NCBI RefSeq assembly: GCF_021869535.1
Contig: NW_026262712.1
Location: forward strand, 111,721,640-111,785,639
Direction: 5' to 3'
Origin: Mytilus californianus
Lineage: Eukaryota > Mollusca > Bivalvia > Mytilida > Mytilidae
Length of the DNA: 64,000 nt
Position numbers and translations under genes: made by a program. How positions within the stretch are numbered: position 1 is the first letter of the stretch; every line of letters begins with the position of its first letter. Positions 37,508-48,774 of this stretch are shown here, in pieces. Below the pieces are notes generated by a model, which saw nothing but the letters and a program-made list of their open reading frames with translations, was not told where the DNA came from and did not search any database.

Positions 37508-37658
37508 CAGTACCGTGAACGTTACAGTACTATAGAAATCAGTACTGTTACAGTACTAAAAAAACAATACTGTTACAGTATAGAAAAAATCAGTACTGTC
37601 ACAGTACTGAAAATATCAGTACTGTTACAGTACTAAAAACAATACTGTTACAGTACAG
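37508..37658 (+). repeat. Palindromic tandem repeat, unit about 26 bases
   Basis: Six units, each built on the palindrome AGTACTGTTACAGTACT followed by an A-rich spacer. Starts are near 37508, 37540, 37566, 37591, 37617 and 37641. It ends about 300 bases before the coding exon of gene copy 3. Nothing comparable is seen before copies 1 and 2. Confidence 0.85.
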
Positions 37659-37699
37659 AACAAATCAGTTCTTAATTTACCAAAAGTAGAACATTACAA

Positions 37700-37910
37700 T
37701 TTTATCACGTAGCCATTCAATACTGATTTACAAGAGGGTAGAAAAGAACAATACACATGTGATAATACTTCTTGGTATACAGCATCAAACGCCAACCACT
37801 GTATTACAGGCTCCTGACTTGGGACAGTCACATTATGAATGTGGCGGAGTTATACTTGTTTGAAGGCGCCCCAACCCTCCCCCTAACAACCCTCGACCTA
37901 ACTTTTCTTC
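37700..37910 (-). repeat. T3 repeat, partial, - orientation
   Basis: On the - strand: TAACTCCGCCACATTCATAA, TGACTGTCCCAAGTCAGGAG and CAGTGGTTGGCGTTTGATGC. Confidence 0.78.
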
Positions 37911-38036
37911 TTTTTTAATTTTTTTGCATTTTGTATATGTGTGTTTATTTGTATAGGGTGAAATCCACGAGAATGCAGAAACTGTCTGCCATTACTCTTA
38001 TTGTTTGTTTTGTGTTTATTAGTATGTTCATGCAAG

Positions 38037-38414
38037 GTAAGATAGTTTTTCATTTCGATATCTGTTATCTATTTGATTTCTTTTTATGCATACAATGTTG
38101 TTTCTATTGGTTTAACCTTGTCTATCATTGGTCATGAACATGTTGTTTTCAATCAAACTTCTATTTTTGGTCCTTTACAAGGGCGCGAGGGACATACACA
38201 AGTATCATTAAACATAGACACAAATCACCAAATTATTCAATAAAACAGAAATATATATAACTGCCATACACGTTGGATGGTAAGCTCGCTGTCAGACCCT
38301 GTTTGATTAAGAATTTTGATGGGTTATATCCTTAAAGTAATTAGTACTGTAGTACTATCACTGAATTTGTGTCGCTACTATGGGATTTCTCTCAATTTTA
38401 AACCATCTAGAGGT
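38037..38414 (+). other. Intron sequence of copy 3, left of the transposon
   Basis: No exon or repeat recognised. The first bases after the donor resemble intron 1 of copies 1 and 2. Confidence 0.5.
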
Positions 38415-38417
38415 CAG

Positions 38418-40323
38418 GGCCCGTATGCATAAAGCTACTTAAGTTAAGATTTTCCTTAGTAAACACTTGAGTTAAGGAAACGCCGCCCTTTTTACCTAAG
38501 TGGTATGCATAAAAAAATCTTAAACTAAGTATTTCCTTAGTAAAATCTTAGTTGATTTAAGTCACACCCACAAAACTTAAGTGGTATGCATAAAACCCCT
38601 TATACTTAGAAAACGCCTAAGATTATACTTAAGTATAAGGTACCTATAGAGCTACCTTAAATTTTCAGAAATAGGTAAAACCAGTCGAATGTATGCGTTT
38701 TTGCAGAACATGGATAGATTAGCTACCATTTAATTGATTAATAATTACATCTCGGTAATAATTCATTTGTTTATTGCTCAATATATTAACGACCATTGCA
38801 GTTTTATTAAAATCACGCATAATCAACAAAATGAAGAGATAAATGAAAGTAGTTATATAATTTCATTCTTCCCTTATTTCTCAATCTCGTTATGGTGTAT
38901 ACCGAAAAGTACTCAGTTTTTACAAGCATGGGTTTCATGCTATTATTTGCTCTGTTTGTGTATGCTTACACAAATAACATTGAACGTTATATTGTTAAAA
39001 TAACCGCCTGGTATCAATTGTAACTGTTAGTACAAAAAAGTATGAAGGAAGGGAGTGATGGATCGTTAGACATGCAAAATCCTGTTTTCTGAGGGGGTCA
39101 TCTGTTTAATTTTCAATTATATAGTTTCATTCTAAAGGTATAAGGCAAAATTTCCCGGAATTAGTTTCACTAACTGGGACAAAATCAGAAAGTTTTAAGA
39201 CCTACTCCATGGAGTTCGAAGTCTGTATAACATATTCATGATACTTAAATCTTATTCAATTATTTTTTATATTTCCTGATATATTGCTGTTAACGAAAAT
39301 ATTGCAAATAATTTAGCACAGAAGGAAGACTTTAACCTAAATAAATAATGGTGTATCTGAAAGAAAAATTTATGCAAATAATTCCAATAGAATTTTGGTG
39401 TTGGTTGAGAAAGTAATTCTTTCGTCGAATGTTTGCAGTTTTGAGTAATATATAGCCATTTATAACTCTTAAGTGAAATATTTGGAAATACGCTAAGATC
39501 TAATCTAATAATGTGTGTTCTAGTAAAGATTGAAGGACTTTTGACAAATGCCCATGTTTTGATATGAATTCATGGAAAATTGATCCTACACCCTTTTTTT
39601 ATTGTTATAAAAAGGAAGGGATAAAAAAGTTTACCTTAAATCGAAAGAGATTTTAAAAGATTTCCTTCCATCCCCAAGGGTAACTGGCGATTAGAAATAT
39701 GGTTACTTTGCACTATGTACGTTACGTACACCTGCAACAACTCTTTTAGGTCCGTAGTTGGCATGTTGCAAAGCATAGTATCTGACCCTATCCAATACCT
39801 TCAGTGGCAGTCAAAATTTCCCCGACCTTTATCCCGGACAACATCTATTACAAGATCTACCTATTGTATGTATATAGTTAATTTGTTCTAAACATGCATG
39901 AGATATTTTCCACTGGAGGTAACAGTAGGTTTTGCATTATTTTTTTCTTCCCATGCTCGTCCATCAAAACAACCCTTTCTCTTATGCGCCAATTTGTCAT
40001 TTTTTTGGACATTTTAGTTGGTTACCTATTTTTAAATTGTTTTACATACCAACGTCAATGTATACTTAGTTAGTTATAAAAGTATGTTTTGTTCAATCAA
40101 TGTAACTAAACAAAGCTAATGTTTACACGGATGAGTACATACGATGAGCTAACATATATCAAACGGTAATTATAGAAAGGTTCCGATTTAAGTATTCCTT
40201 AGTTAAGTATAGACTTAAGTAATTCTATGCATACGACTTAAGAATTTTACTTAACTAAGGGAATTCTTAGTGAAATTTAAGTTTAAGGAATACTTAAGTT
40301 AAGATGTTTTATGCATACGGGCC
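38418..40323. mobile_element. Harbinger-like non-autonomous DNA transposon, 1.9 kb
   Basis: The left end GGCCCGTATGCATAAA (38418-38433) is mirrored exactly at the right end, TTTATGCATACGGGCC (40308-40323). A 3-base duplication, CAG, flanks both ends (38415-38417 and 40324-40326). Three-base duplications with GGCC- or GGGCC-type ends are typical of PIF/Harbinger elements. Inside each end, words such as GGTATGCATAAA, CTTAAGTTAAG and TTCCTTAG recur in both orientations, giving long subterminal repeats. I find no transposase frame. Confidence 0.85.
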
Positions 40324-40607
40324 CAGATCTCCAGTTCTGTTACAATAAAAAGAAAAGATAAGGATGACGATTTTCAGGTCATAAGTTATGACCTTGTACT
40401 GATAAAAAAGTGTCGCTGTACCAACACAATGTTATCTAATTGATTTACCATCTTGATTTTTATGTTACAGTTGTTTCACAAAACACTTTTTTTCTAATTT
40501 CAGGAAATGGTGCCGGTTGTCTTGTTGTCAACATGCGTATTATGGTTTTGGGAGTTGCATTTATAAGCGTTTTTAAATGTCCCACTTTAGTACAAACATT
40601 TTATTAG

Positions 40608-40984
40608 CAAATCACGGCGCACAGAATTGGAAGAATTAAAGCCATCATAATTTTTAAACTGATATAAACAATTAAGTAAACAAAGTTTAACATGACATAT
40701 TTAAATTTAGTTGTTTGATATTTAAAATCAAATTGCAAAAATTAAAGAAGTTGGTTATAATACAAATATATGTGATGAAACATTGTTTATTACATCGCAC
40801 CTCTATTTATCATCATGGTTAATTGAAAATATAGGTTATGCATATATTTAATTTGCAAAACATCCTTATTCGTAAACTGTCATGATTTTCTTTATTCGAA
40901 CTATTAACATTAACTACTAAATACCCAACGATGGAGCCATGGCCATGTTACAATTGAGAAATGAATGAAAGGTTAACAACTGGA
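40608..40984. other. 3' flank of copy 3
   Basis: AT-rich; the first bases resemble the 3' untranslated region of copies 1 and 2. No other feature. Confidence 0.5.
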
Positions 40985-41168
40985 AATTGCTTCCCCTCCC
41001 GGAGCACCTGAGATCATCGCCAGTTCGTGTTGCTTAGTCTTTAGTTTTCGATGTTGTGTCATCTGTACTATTTTTTGTCTGTTTGTCTTTTTATTTTTGG
41101 CCATGGCGTTGTCAGTTTGTTTTCGATCTATGAGTTTGACTGTCGCTCTGGTATCTTTCGTCCCTTCT
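40985..41168 (+). repeat. PLE tail type T2, 3' part
   Basis: CCGGAGCACCTGAGATCATC, CATGGCGTTGTCAGTTTG and CTATGAGTTTGACTGTCGCT; the upstream half of the tail is missing. Confidence 0.85.
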
Positions 41169-41519
41169 TTTGTCGTAGATTGTAGTCAGAAGTCGTCCTT
41201 CTGTGTCGATAGAAATGACAGGATCAAAAGCAGACTTCCTAGCTTTTGTAGTAAAATTAATCTCAAATTCACTAGGATATGTGAGAATGCAAGCACACAC
41301 TGAAATGTGGGTTATTGACTGGCAGGTCATAATACGCGGAAAGTTTGAGCATGGATTTAACAAATGTATTACAAACTGTATACTAAGTATTTGAATGTTT
41401 ATCACGCTTAACTAGAGATTTCCAATAAAATGACATACGTACCTAACTCGACGTACGCACGTAACGGGACCGGTTATTGCTAACCTATTAATTTTGTTAA
41501 ATGCGTCACTTAAGTTTTA

Positions 41520-42640
41520 ACTAAGTATTCCTAAACTATTAAACCCATTCATGATAAATTCTATCAATATCAAGTATTTCTAAGATGATGAAAAACGAAA
41601 GAAATCATGATTTTTATATATCACGTGATTATTGAGATTCCCGCCAAAACTTCACTGTCATAAGTCCACGTATATACACGTATCTTTACCTATCATACAA
41701 TTGATTTGAGTCGTCTATCTTGGTTTTGACCATGACTTTGTTTTTCGATATACTTTGCAAATGAACGTTTTATTATTTAATATTTGACATGCTTTTATTT
41801 TTCGTTATCAGATTGGTGTCCCTTTTTCCTTTCGTCTCTAAATGTTTTATAATATTTAATTTCCGTGGGTATTTATTATTAGACAGAGATTTTTCTAGCA
41901 ATTTCAGAAATATCGAATTCAAAGTGTTAGTTAGAATTTGTCTCTGTTAAAGTTGATAACTGGGATTGCATCATACCTTATTAAGCATCATTTCAAACGT
42001 TCTTTTCTTCTGCAGTTAATCTTGTTTTTTTTCCCAGGGAAAACGTTCGACAAAGGGATGTGTATATTTAAAAAAAATATTAATACAGTTCTTGTACTTC
42101 ATTAAATTCTAATAGTTGACATACACTTTTCTTTCAAATGAAAGTCAACATTAAAAAAAGAATTTAGTAATAAATAATGATATATGTAAATAAATATGTA
42201 CACCAATTCGCTATAAAGATTGTAATTTGGAAGGTGTACTTGATTAGCAATTGATGACTAATCTGCATATAAACATTGATCGCTGTGGATAGTAAACTAT
42301 CAATTTATAGTACATAGTAATTGGCTAAAAAATGTCCTTGTCCCCAAGTATCTCTGATTAAAAGTGGACGAGAATGCCAATTTATATACTTGTTGCATTA
42401 AAAATAAATTTTTTAAGACAACTATAATGCCACTTCAGTCTTTACAGTAATTTTCTTTTTAAAATGTACTTTTAATTATTAAGGCTTGATATTGTCATAG
42501 TTGTTTTTGGATTTAGACAACTCTTACTAATCCAATAAGAAGTGGATTCTAAAACTATCACACATTGATTGAGTTAAACAAAAAATTTTAATTTCAAATT
42601 TTGTCTCGCCTTAGGGGTATATATTTATATATAAAAGTTA
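41520..42640. other. Noncoding interior, nothing recognised
   Basis: AT-rich sequence inside the TIR pair with no supported gene. Confidence 0.5.
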
Positions 42641-42840
42641 AACTCTACGACATATCCATGCATAGGATCACCAGTGAAGGTGATACACGGCTGAAAACAC
42701 ATTTTATATTAATAATTACTTTAAATATGTATATAGTTATCAAAGGTACCAGGCTTATAATTTGATACGCCAGACGCGCGTTTCGTCTACATAAGACTCA
42801 TCAGAGCATTGAGGAATAAAAATTCCATATGTAAACCAAG
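42640..42840 (-). repeat. Repeat with hammerhead-ribozyme-like core
   Basis: On the - strand, 42804-42766 reads CTGATGA, a short stem GTC..GAC with 7-base loop, GAAA, then CGC..GCG with 7-base loop and TA. That is the order of the hammerhead core, with stems II and III closed and A as the cleavage-site base. Stem I next to the core does not pair, so activity is doubtful. The flanking sequence with AAGGTACCAGG is, from memory, a common mussel repeat. Confidence 0.5.
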
Positions 42841-43205
42841 CTCTCTGATGGAAGGTTTTTCCAGGTTGTTCTTATGTCGTGCTGTTGCGCCACTGTCCCG
42901 GGCTTGGGGGGGGGGGGGGGGGGGGGGGTTAAACACTCATTCCTTAAGTGCCTGTTCCTAGTCAGGAGCCTGTGGTTCACTTGTTGACGTTGGTTCATAT
43001 CTGTTATATTTGTTTTCCGTAAATTGTTTTGTTTTAAATCAGGCCGGTAGTTTTCTCAATTGAATTGTTTCATATTTTTCAAGTTGGTTCCTTTTATAGT
43101 CGACTATACGGTATGGATTTTTTCATTGACGAAGGCCGTACGGTTGCCTATCATTGCTTACATCCACTTCATTTCTTATTGCCAATCATACCATATCTCC
43201 TTATT
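42840..43205 (+). repeat. T3 repeat with poly-G tract
   Basis: A G run at 42906-42928 replaces the usual short G-rich segment. Then come CTAGTCAGGAGCCTGTGGTT, GAAGGCCGTACGGTTGCCTA and CCAATCATACCATATCTCCT. Confidence 0.8.
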
Positions 43206-43419
43206 TTTTTTATTTTTTTTAACTAAATACGTTTAATATTCTTAGGTAATTTAACATGTAAGAATTAGCTTTCAGTACCTGTGGGTACTTTAAGATCGGT
43301 ACCCTTTGTCTTTCATTATAAAAATGTAATTGTTTTAGGCTTAATTCAATATTGATTAGTTAAGCTGTTTCCAACAAAATTTTACAGGGTTTTTTCTTCT
43401 TATATTGTGCTGTTACACC

Positions 43420-43660
43420 AGAGTGTTGATCGCTGGTAAACGCGTTTAATCAGGCCAAATTCTATATTCAATTTGGCTTTCCCAAGTCAGGAGCTTTCAA
43501 TTCAGTGGATGTCGTTGGTTACTTTCTGTCATTTTTTGGTTAATTTTACTCTTGTAAAAATGTTTAATTTCGTTTGAACTGTTTACATTGTTCAAATTCA
43601 ATGCCTTATATACTATATTATCTGATAATACGGTATGAGTATTTGCTTATTGTTGACGAC
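43420..43660 (+). repeat. T3 repeat, degraded
   Basis: Weak matches: GTTACACCAGAGTGTTGATC, CCCAAGTCAGGAGCTTTCAA and CAGTGGATGTCGTTGGTTAC. The end is lost after about 43660. Confidence 0.6.
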
Positions 43661-44574
43661 AGCACGAGCCACTGTAGTCGTAATTCACGCCATTTGGACT
43701 CTGTTTGATAGTTGGACGCTCCAAACGGATCCAGGTATATACATGTCGGAGTGTAAGGAATAAATCGAAAAAAGAATGCATGCTAAGCATACTAATGCTT
43801 TTGAAGAGAAAATTGAAAATATTTGTTGAACCGGGACAGACTGGCGGACGGACAGACAGAGTGCTTGCAATATGAGTGCAGGTACAATATTTTATCAGTG
43901 TATGTATCTTAGATGCTAGTGGTAAGGAAGTCTGAATCAAAACGGGGTAATCTTTACTTGTTAAAAAATATTTTATACTATTTAGAATAATAATTGCATG
44001 CCTACTGGATATTAATACAATAGCAAGTCACAAGGATAATGGAAGCTGTGAAACACCGTTTTACAATAAAAACTAAGCTTTTTGAAACAAAGAAACAAGG
44101 AGAAAAACCAAACAAATTATGCAACAAAACAAGTGTTGCTAGAATAGTAATATATGCACATAAAGCATGAAATATATAAACAGGTTTTTATTAAATATGG
44201 GATTGACTGGTAGCAGATTAGCCTCGATTACGGGTTCAATTATTTTGTTGGACCCACTGATCGAATGATTTTAAGACTGGATTTTTCAGCTTCACTACCA
44301 AGCATGATGCATTCACGAGTAAGAGCAGGTATTGGTTTAATCGAGGAAAGACAAGTGTGTCTTTATATCGGGTACGCTAATTTACCTAGCATATAAAAAT
44401 GCGACTGCAAGTGTTGGTCATGTACAAAAAGGTATTTATTTTGTATTTACATTGTGTCATAGGTCAAATTTATTTGTTCAGTGTATGTTCAATGGTGTTA
44501 ATATGTCCTTTGATTGAGTTAAGCTATTTCAGTTGATATTTTATAGTGTGTCTTTCTATGGTGTGATGTTACAC
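43661..44574. other. Intergenic, nearly featureless
   Basis: Only a short GGACGGACAGACAGAG word near 43849, like the end of the pearl-type repeat at 25.08 kb, is recognisable. Confidence 0.45.
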
Positions 44575-44935
44575 TATTGTTTCAGAAAAAGGGTGAAGGT
44601 TTGGTACCATTAAAACGTTTAAACCCGCTGCATTTGTTTGCACCTGTCCTAAGTCAGGAATCTGATGTTCAGTAGTTGTCGTTTGTTGATGTGGTTCATA
44701 AGTGTTTCTCATTTCTCGTTTTTTATATAGATTAGGCTGTTGGTTTTCCCGTTTGAATGGTTTTACACTAGTAATTTTTTGGGGCCCTTTATAGCTTACT
44801 GTTCGGTGTGAGCCAAGGCTCCGTGTTGAAGACCGTACTGTGACCTATAATGGTTTACTTCTATAAATTTTGACTTGGATGGAGAGTTATCTCATTGGCA
44901 CTCATACCACATCTTCTTATATCTATAATCATTTA
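44575..44935 (+). repeat. T3 repeat
   Basis: CACCTGTCCTAAGTCAGGAA, CAGTAGTTGTCGTTTGTTGA, GTTGAAGACCGTACTGTGAC and CACTCATACCACATCTTCTT. Confidence 0.82.
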
Positions 44936-45249
44936 TCATTATCATTTCATCATCCTTAATATATATGTAATATTTGTCGCTGGATATAAGACAAACATCA
45001 GTATCATCATCATCATCATAAGTATTATAGCTTGAAGCTAAATATTCGCCGTATTTATTATAGCTTGTAAGTATCATAGCTTGAGGCTAAATTCTTATCT
45101 GAAATTTTAACCAATTTATGTCGAGAACTTATTTTACGCATGCATCTCTTTTCTACATAGTTTTTATAAATGTCCAAGTTAAAGCTAATAGAGATCATAG
45201 AAGTATGTTTATCAAATGATCATGTCTACTCACAATTAAAACAATTAGA

Positions 45250-45800
45250 AAGGGATTGACTCGTCCGACTAAAACGAAGCACAAAAACAGCAATTACTAG
45301 TATTTCCAAATAAACTCCATGTACCGATCTTAGAGTATTCACAGCTACTGAACACTATCTTAAAAACAACTACAACTAATAAATACAGAATAATTCATTC
45401 AATTATCCAGTCCAGAATATTAATCAATTATTTCGTACTGTTACACCAATGTATTAGGTAAGTGGGCCCGTTAACATGTTTAACCCCGCCACATTATGTA
45501 TGGATGTGACTGTCCCAAGTAAGGAGCCTGTAATTCAGTGGTTATCGTTTGTTGCTGTGCTTTCGTTCATGTTTTTGTACATTATTTAGGCCGTTAGTTT
45601 TATAGTTGTAGTTGTTTTACATTTGTAGTTGTTTTAAATTTGTCATTTTGTGGCCTCTTATAGCTGACTATTCGGTATGGGCTTTGCTCATTGTTGAAGG
45701 TCGTACGGTGGCCTATAGTTGTTATTTCTCTGTCATTTGGTCTCTTGTGAAGAGTTGTCGAATTGGCAATCATACAACATCTTCTTTTTTCTACATATCA
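45250..45800 (+). repeat. T3 repeat, with an inverted T3 piece before it
   Basis: 45455-45800 is a good + strand copy (CTGTCCCAAGTAAGGAGCCT, GAAGGTCGTACGGTGGCCTA, GGCAATCATACAACATCTTC). About 45250-45400 resembles the far part of T3 in the opposite direction. Confidence 0.75.
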
Positions 45801-47694
45801 CAAAAATAAGTAAAAAAGTACATAAACACTCTAGAAAAGCAAGACCTTGTGTCATGTCAAAAGCACAGAGTGTCTCTAGGACCATTAGTGTTCATAACTG
45901 CTTAGTAGATTATATGTAGTTTCTATAAAATGTAATGCTAATTTATCAGTAAAAGATACATGATTATTTGTTAGTGGAATTATATATAGCCAAATAAATG
46001 AATATTTATATTAAAAGAAACATCAGAAACGAGAATATTTGTCCATTAGATTACACGCCAGTATCACATTTCCGTGTTTTTATACTGCCGAGCGGAGCAA
46101 CGCGAAAAAAATTAGACGATTTTATACTAAACATTTGTATAGATAACGTGAAAAACATGAGATTTTCAAAATTATTTGGCGATCGAAAGGGGGGAGTACG
46201 CCCTCTACCCCTGTATCTGCGAATGTACGTTTAGGTATACATGGACAAAAAACTCGTCCCATGCATAATAATACTTGAAGACTAAAAAATACTATTTGAT
46301 AAATGTATCAATGATATAAATTTCTGTCAAATTATCTTGAATTAAATTATAGAACTTTTTTTTAAAGTTAACCGCGTACACCTTTTACATTCGGGTGTGT
46401 TGGAATCTACTTTTTAAACGTTAAAACTTATAAAAACAAAAAAAAGAGATAAACTTCTCGCTTCGAATTTCATTATTTTAATATTTTCATGCTAAATTTT
46501 TATTTGGTAGTTTTTAAAATTCACATTTTGAGAAGAACTGAAATATGGGTCAAGTGAAATGACAAGAAATGATGGGTGTATTTGATTACAAGTTGATAGC
46601 TTAAGTATTCCATTAAAATATTTTTATCAATATAATCATTCAAAATTTAATAACAAAATATTTAAAGATTTAAAAAAGTAGTTGTGATTGATTTTCACAT
46701 TTAGTCTATATCAGCAAAAAATGCGTGTTCAAAAAGCAAAAAGTGCATGCAGTGTATGCTCCCCTCCGTCATGCTTCAGTGCAATAGGACGAAATACGTT
46801 GAGTTAAGTCGGTTATGTCGAGTAAAGTCATTTTATTGGAAATCTCTAATAGAACGTTATTTTACTTATAACGTACATGTTGTTAAGTTATTAAATATCG
46901 TATGAACTGACAGATATATACTCTATATGCAGGCGCTGCTGGAATGGTTCTACATAGAAATCAATCACCAAACATCAAACCCATAATTCTTCATATATTT
47001 GTTATTCCAAATGATGTTTTATTAATGTGTCATTAATCTAAAAAGTGAGTTAACTGTGTGTTTTATGCAAAAGACATTCAGACTTTATACAATTCTGAAG
47101 TATTTTTAATCAATTTGAATTTTGTACCGTTTCTTTAATTAGTTACTAACGAAGTTATTGCTTAAAGGGACGTTTGCTGTCAAGTTCGTGTTTGTCGATT
47201 TGACTTAAAACCATGAGGCAATCAAAGACAAGGTAAAACAACAGACAACATCATGGACAAGAAATAAAACGAAAGGACACAAAACAGTCCACACAACACT
47301 ACACAAGAAATAGAAGATAGAGTAATGCAAACCTTATAATTTGCTCTTTTCCGTTCTTTTTAATATTGCTAGATGCTATCTAAAACACACAAATTGTAAT
47401 CAATTATATTTGTATACTTAGCTATATAACTTTTAACCTTAGCTATGTCAATAGACATTACGATACTTGGAAGATATGGAAATCGCAATTAGGTCCGGAA
47501 TGATTGCTTCCTTAGCATATCCTTGTTAGAAATCTAAACAAGTTTAATTTATTCACAACTTGTATTGACGCCGAACGAAATACAGTCTGACATATTGTTA
47601 AGACAAATGCGTACTTTTTAAATTGTTTTTGTTTATATTTGTCGTATGGTTTCAGTCACAGTAACCTAAACTATATCTATTCTTTTTATTGTTT
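45801..47694. other. Intergenic, nearly featureless
   Basis: Contains the right TIR at 46827-46848 and, at 46928-46965, a short - strand PLE RT scrap (GCAGGCGCTGCTGGAATG). A 78-codon frame at 45998-46234 has no recognisable features. Confidence 0.5.
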
Positions 47695-48245
47695 TTAATA
47701 TAAAAATAAGGAGATGTGGTATGATTGTTAATGAGACAACTATGCACAAGAGTTCAAACGTTCGGTACGAGAACAAAAAGTATAGCAACAATATTGATTT
47801 ACTCCAAGATGATTTAAAAAAAGAGTGAAATTTCATAACAAAAGCTTATTATTTCATATAACGTCCTAAATAATAAGAAAACAAAAATAAAAGTGAGTTG
47901 CAATTCAGAGTGTATTTGATTAAAGTAAATTGGAAAATTGAAAACCCCGCCACATTCTGTATGTATGTGCCTGTCCCAAGTCAGGAGCCTGTAATTTAGT
48001 GGTTGTCGTTTGTTTATGTGTTACATATTTGTTTTTCGTTCATTTTTTGTACATAAATTAGGCCGTTAGTTTTCTCGTTTGAATTGTTTTACATTGTCAT
48101 TTCGGGGCCTTTTATAGCTGACTGTGCGGTATGGGCTTTGCTCATTGTTGAAGGCCGTACGGTGACCTATAGTTGTTAATTTCTGTGTCATTTGGTCTCT
48201 TGTGGAGAGTTGTCTCATTGGCAATTATACCATATCTTTTTTATA
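47695..48245 (+). repeat. T3 repeat copy and an inverted T3 end
   Basis: 47935-48245 is a clean + strand T3 (ATGTGCCTGTCCCAAGTCAG, GAAGGCCGTACGGTGACCTA, CAATTATACCATATC). 47697-47750 is the terminal part of another copy on the - strand (AAGGAGATGTGGTATGATTG). Confidence 0.82.
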
Positions 48246-48774
48246 GTAACTATAATGTATATGGTTGTGGTTTTTAAAACTAATTATTAATATAACTATG
48301 GAATTTCATTGTTTGTTTTGTGGTTGGTTATAACTGAAGTAAAATTTCGGTATGAATTATAAAAAGTATCTAATTGCGATTGAAAACCTATCTTCACATC
48401 ATTCATTCATTAAACACAAGCGTGTACTATTGATTTTAAAATATAATGCTTAACATTAACCAGCCTTTTTTACTTAAAGTTTACGTTTTGACTGTTCATT
48501 TTCGTCCTTTTGTTTGTTTTTGTCTTAGATTTTTTCGTAGTTCTTGTAATATCTGAAAAACCCTAAACATTAAGATACTTAGATATGAACGGTATATGTA
48601 TTATAAATATTTTTTTTCAATGACAGTCTAACGCTTAATGTTACTTATGCACCCTATATATATTTATATATATGGTAATTATCAACTTGATCATACATTC
48701 ATTTATTACTTTGGGATAAATTACATTAAACCTGAGGAAAAGGTAAATGATGGCGTTGACCAACATTTACGTTT
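48246..48774. other. Intergenic, nothing recognised
   Basis: AT-rich spacer before the PLE RT copy. Confidence 0.5.

Larger units (their letters stand above)
37973..40607 (+). pseudogene. Paralogue 3 of the six-cysteine gene, cysteine exons not found
   Basis: Exon 1 (37973-38036) encodes the signal peptide (MQKLSAITLIVCFVFISMFM) with the same phase and GTAAGA donor as copy 1. The conserved upstream acceptor has its AG at 37955-37956. The tail exon (40504-40607) opens GNGAGCLVVNMRIMVLGVAF. It has lost the usual stop and reads on for about 11 residues (KCPTLVQTFY, then TAG), gaining cysteines. Two extra codons precede the GAG motif. No exon resembling the two cysteine exons is visible in the 2.47 kb between, 1.9 kb of which is an inserted DNA transposon. 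The exons still join in frame to give about 55 residues. Relaxed constraint is likely; expression is unknown. Confidence 0.6.
41413..46848. mobile_element. Possible 5.4 kb TIR element with TA ends
   Basis: TAGAGATTTCCAATAAAATG at 41413 is matched exactly by its complement ending at 46848. Similarity continues inward with indels for about 45-60 bases (ACTCGACGTA and ACTCAACGTA). If TA is the target duplication, the inverted repeat starts GAGATTTCC, as a Tc1/mariner-type integration would leave. The interior is noncoding and filled with T3 and other repeats, so the pair may instead be two separate small elements. Confidence 0.5.

Noticed and set aside
37508-37658. Regularly spaced palindromic repeats, considered as CRISPR
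   Set aside because: The spacers are short, A-rich and similar to one another, and the context is eukaryotic.
44220-44290. GGGTTCAATT word, considered as a tRNA T-arm
   Set aside because: No acceptor, D-arm or anticodon arm can be drawn around it.
45612-45919. Open frames in T3 copies, also at 14741-15148
   Set aside because: They lie on dispersed noncoding repeats and the frame is not conserved between copies.
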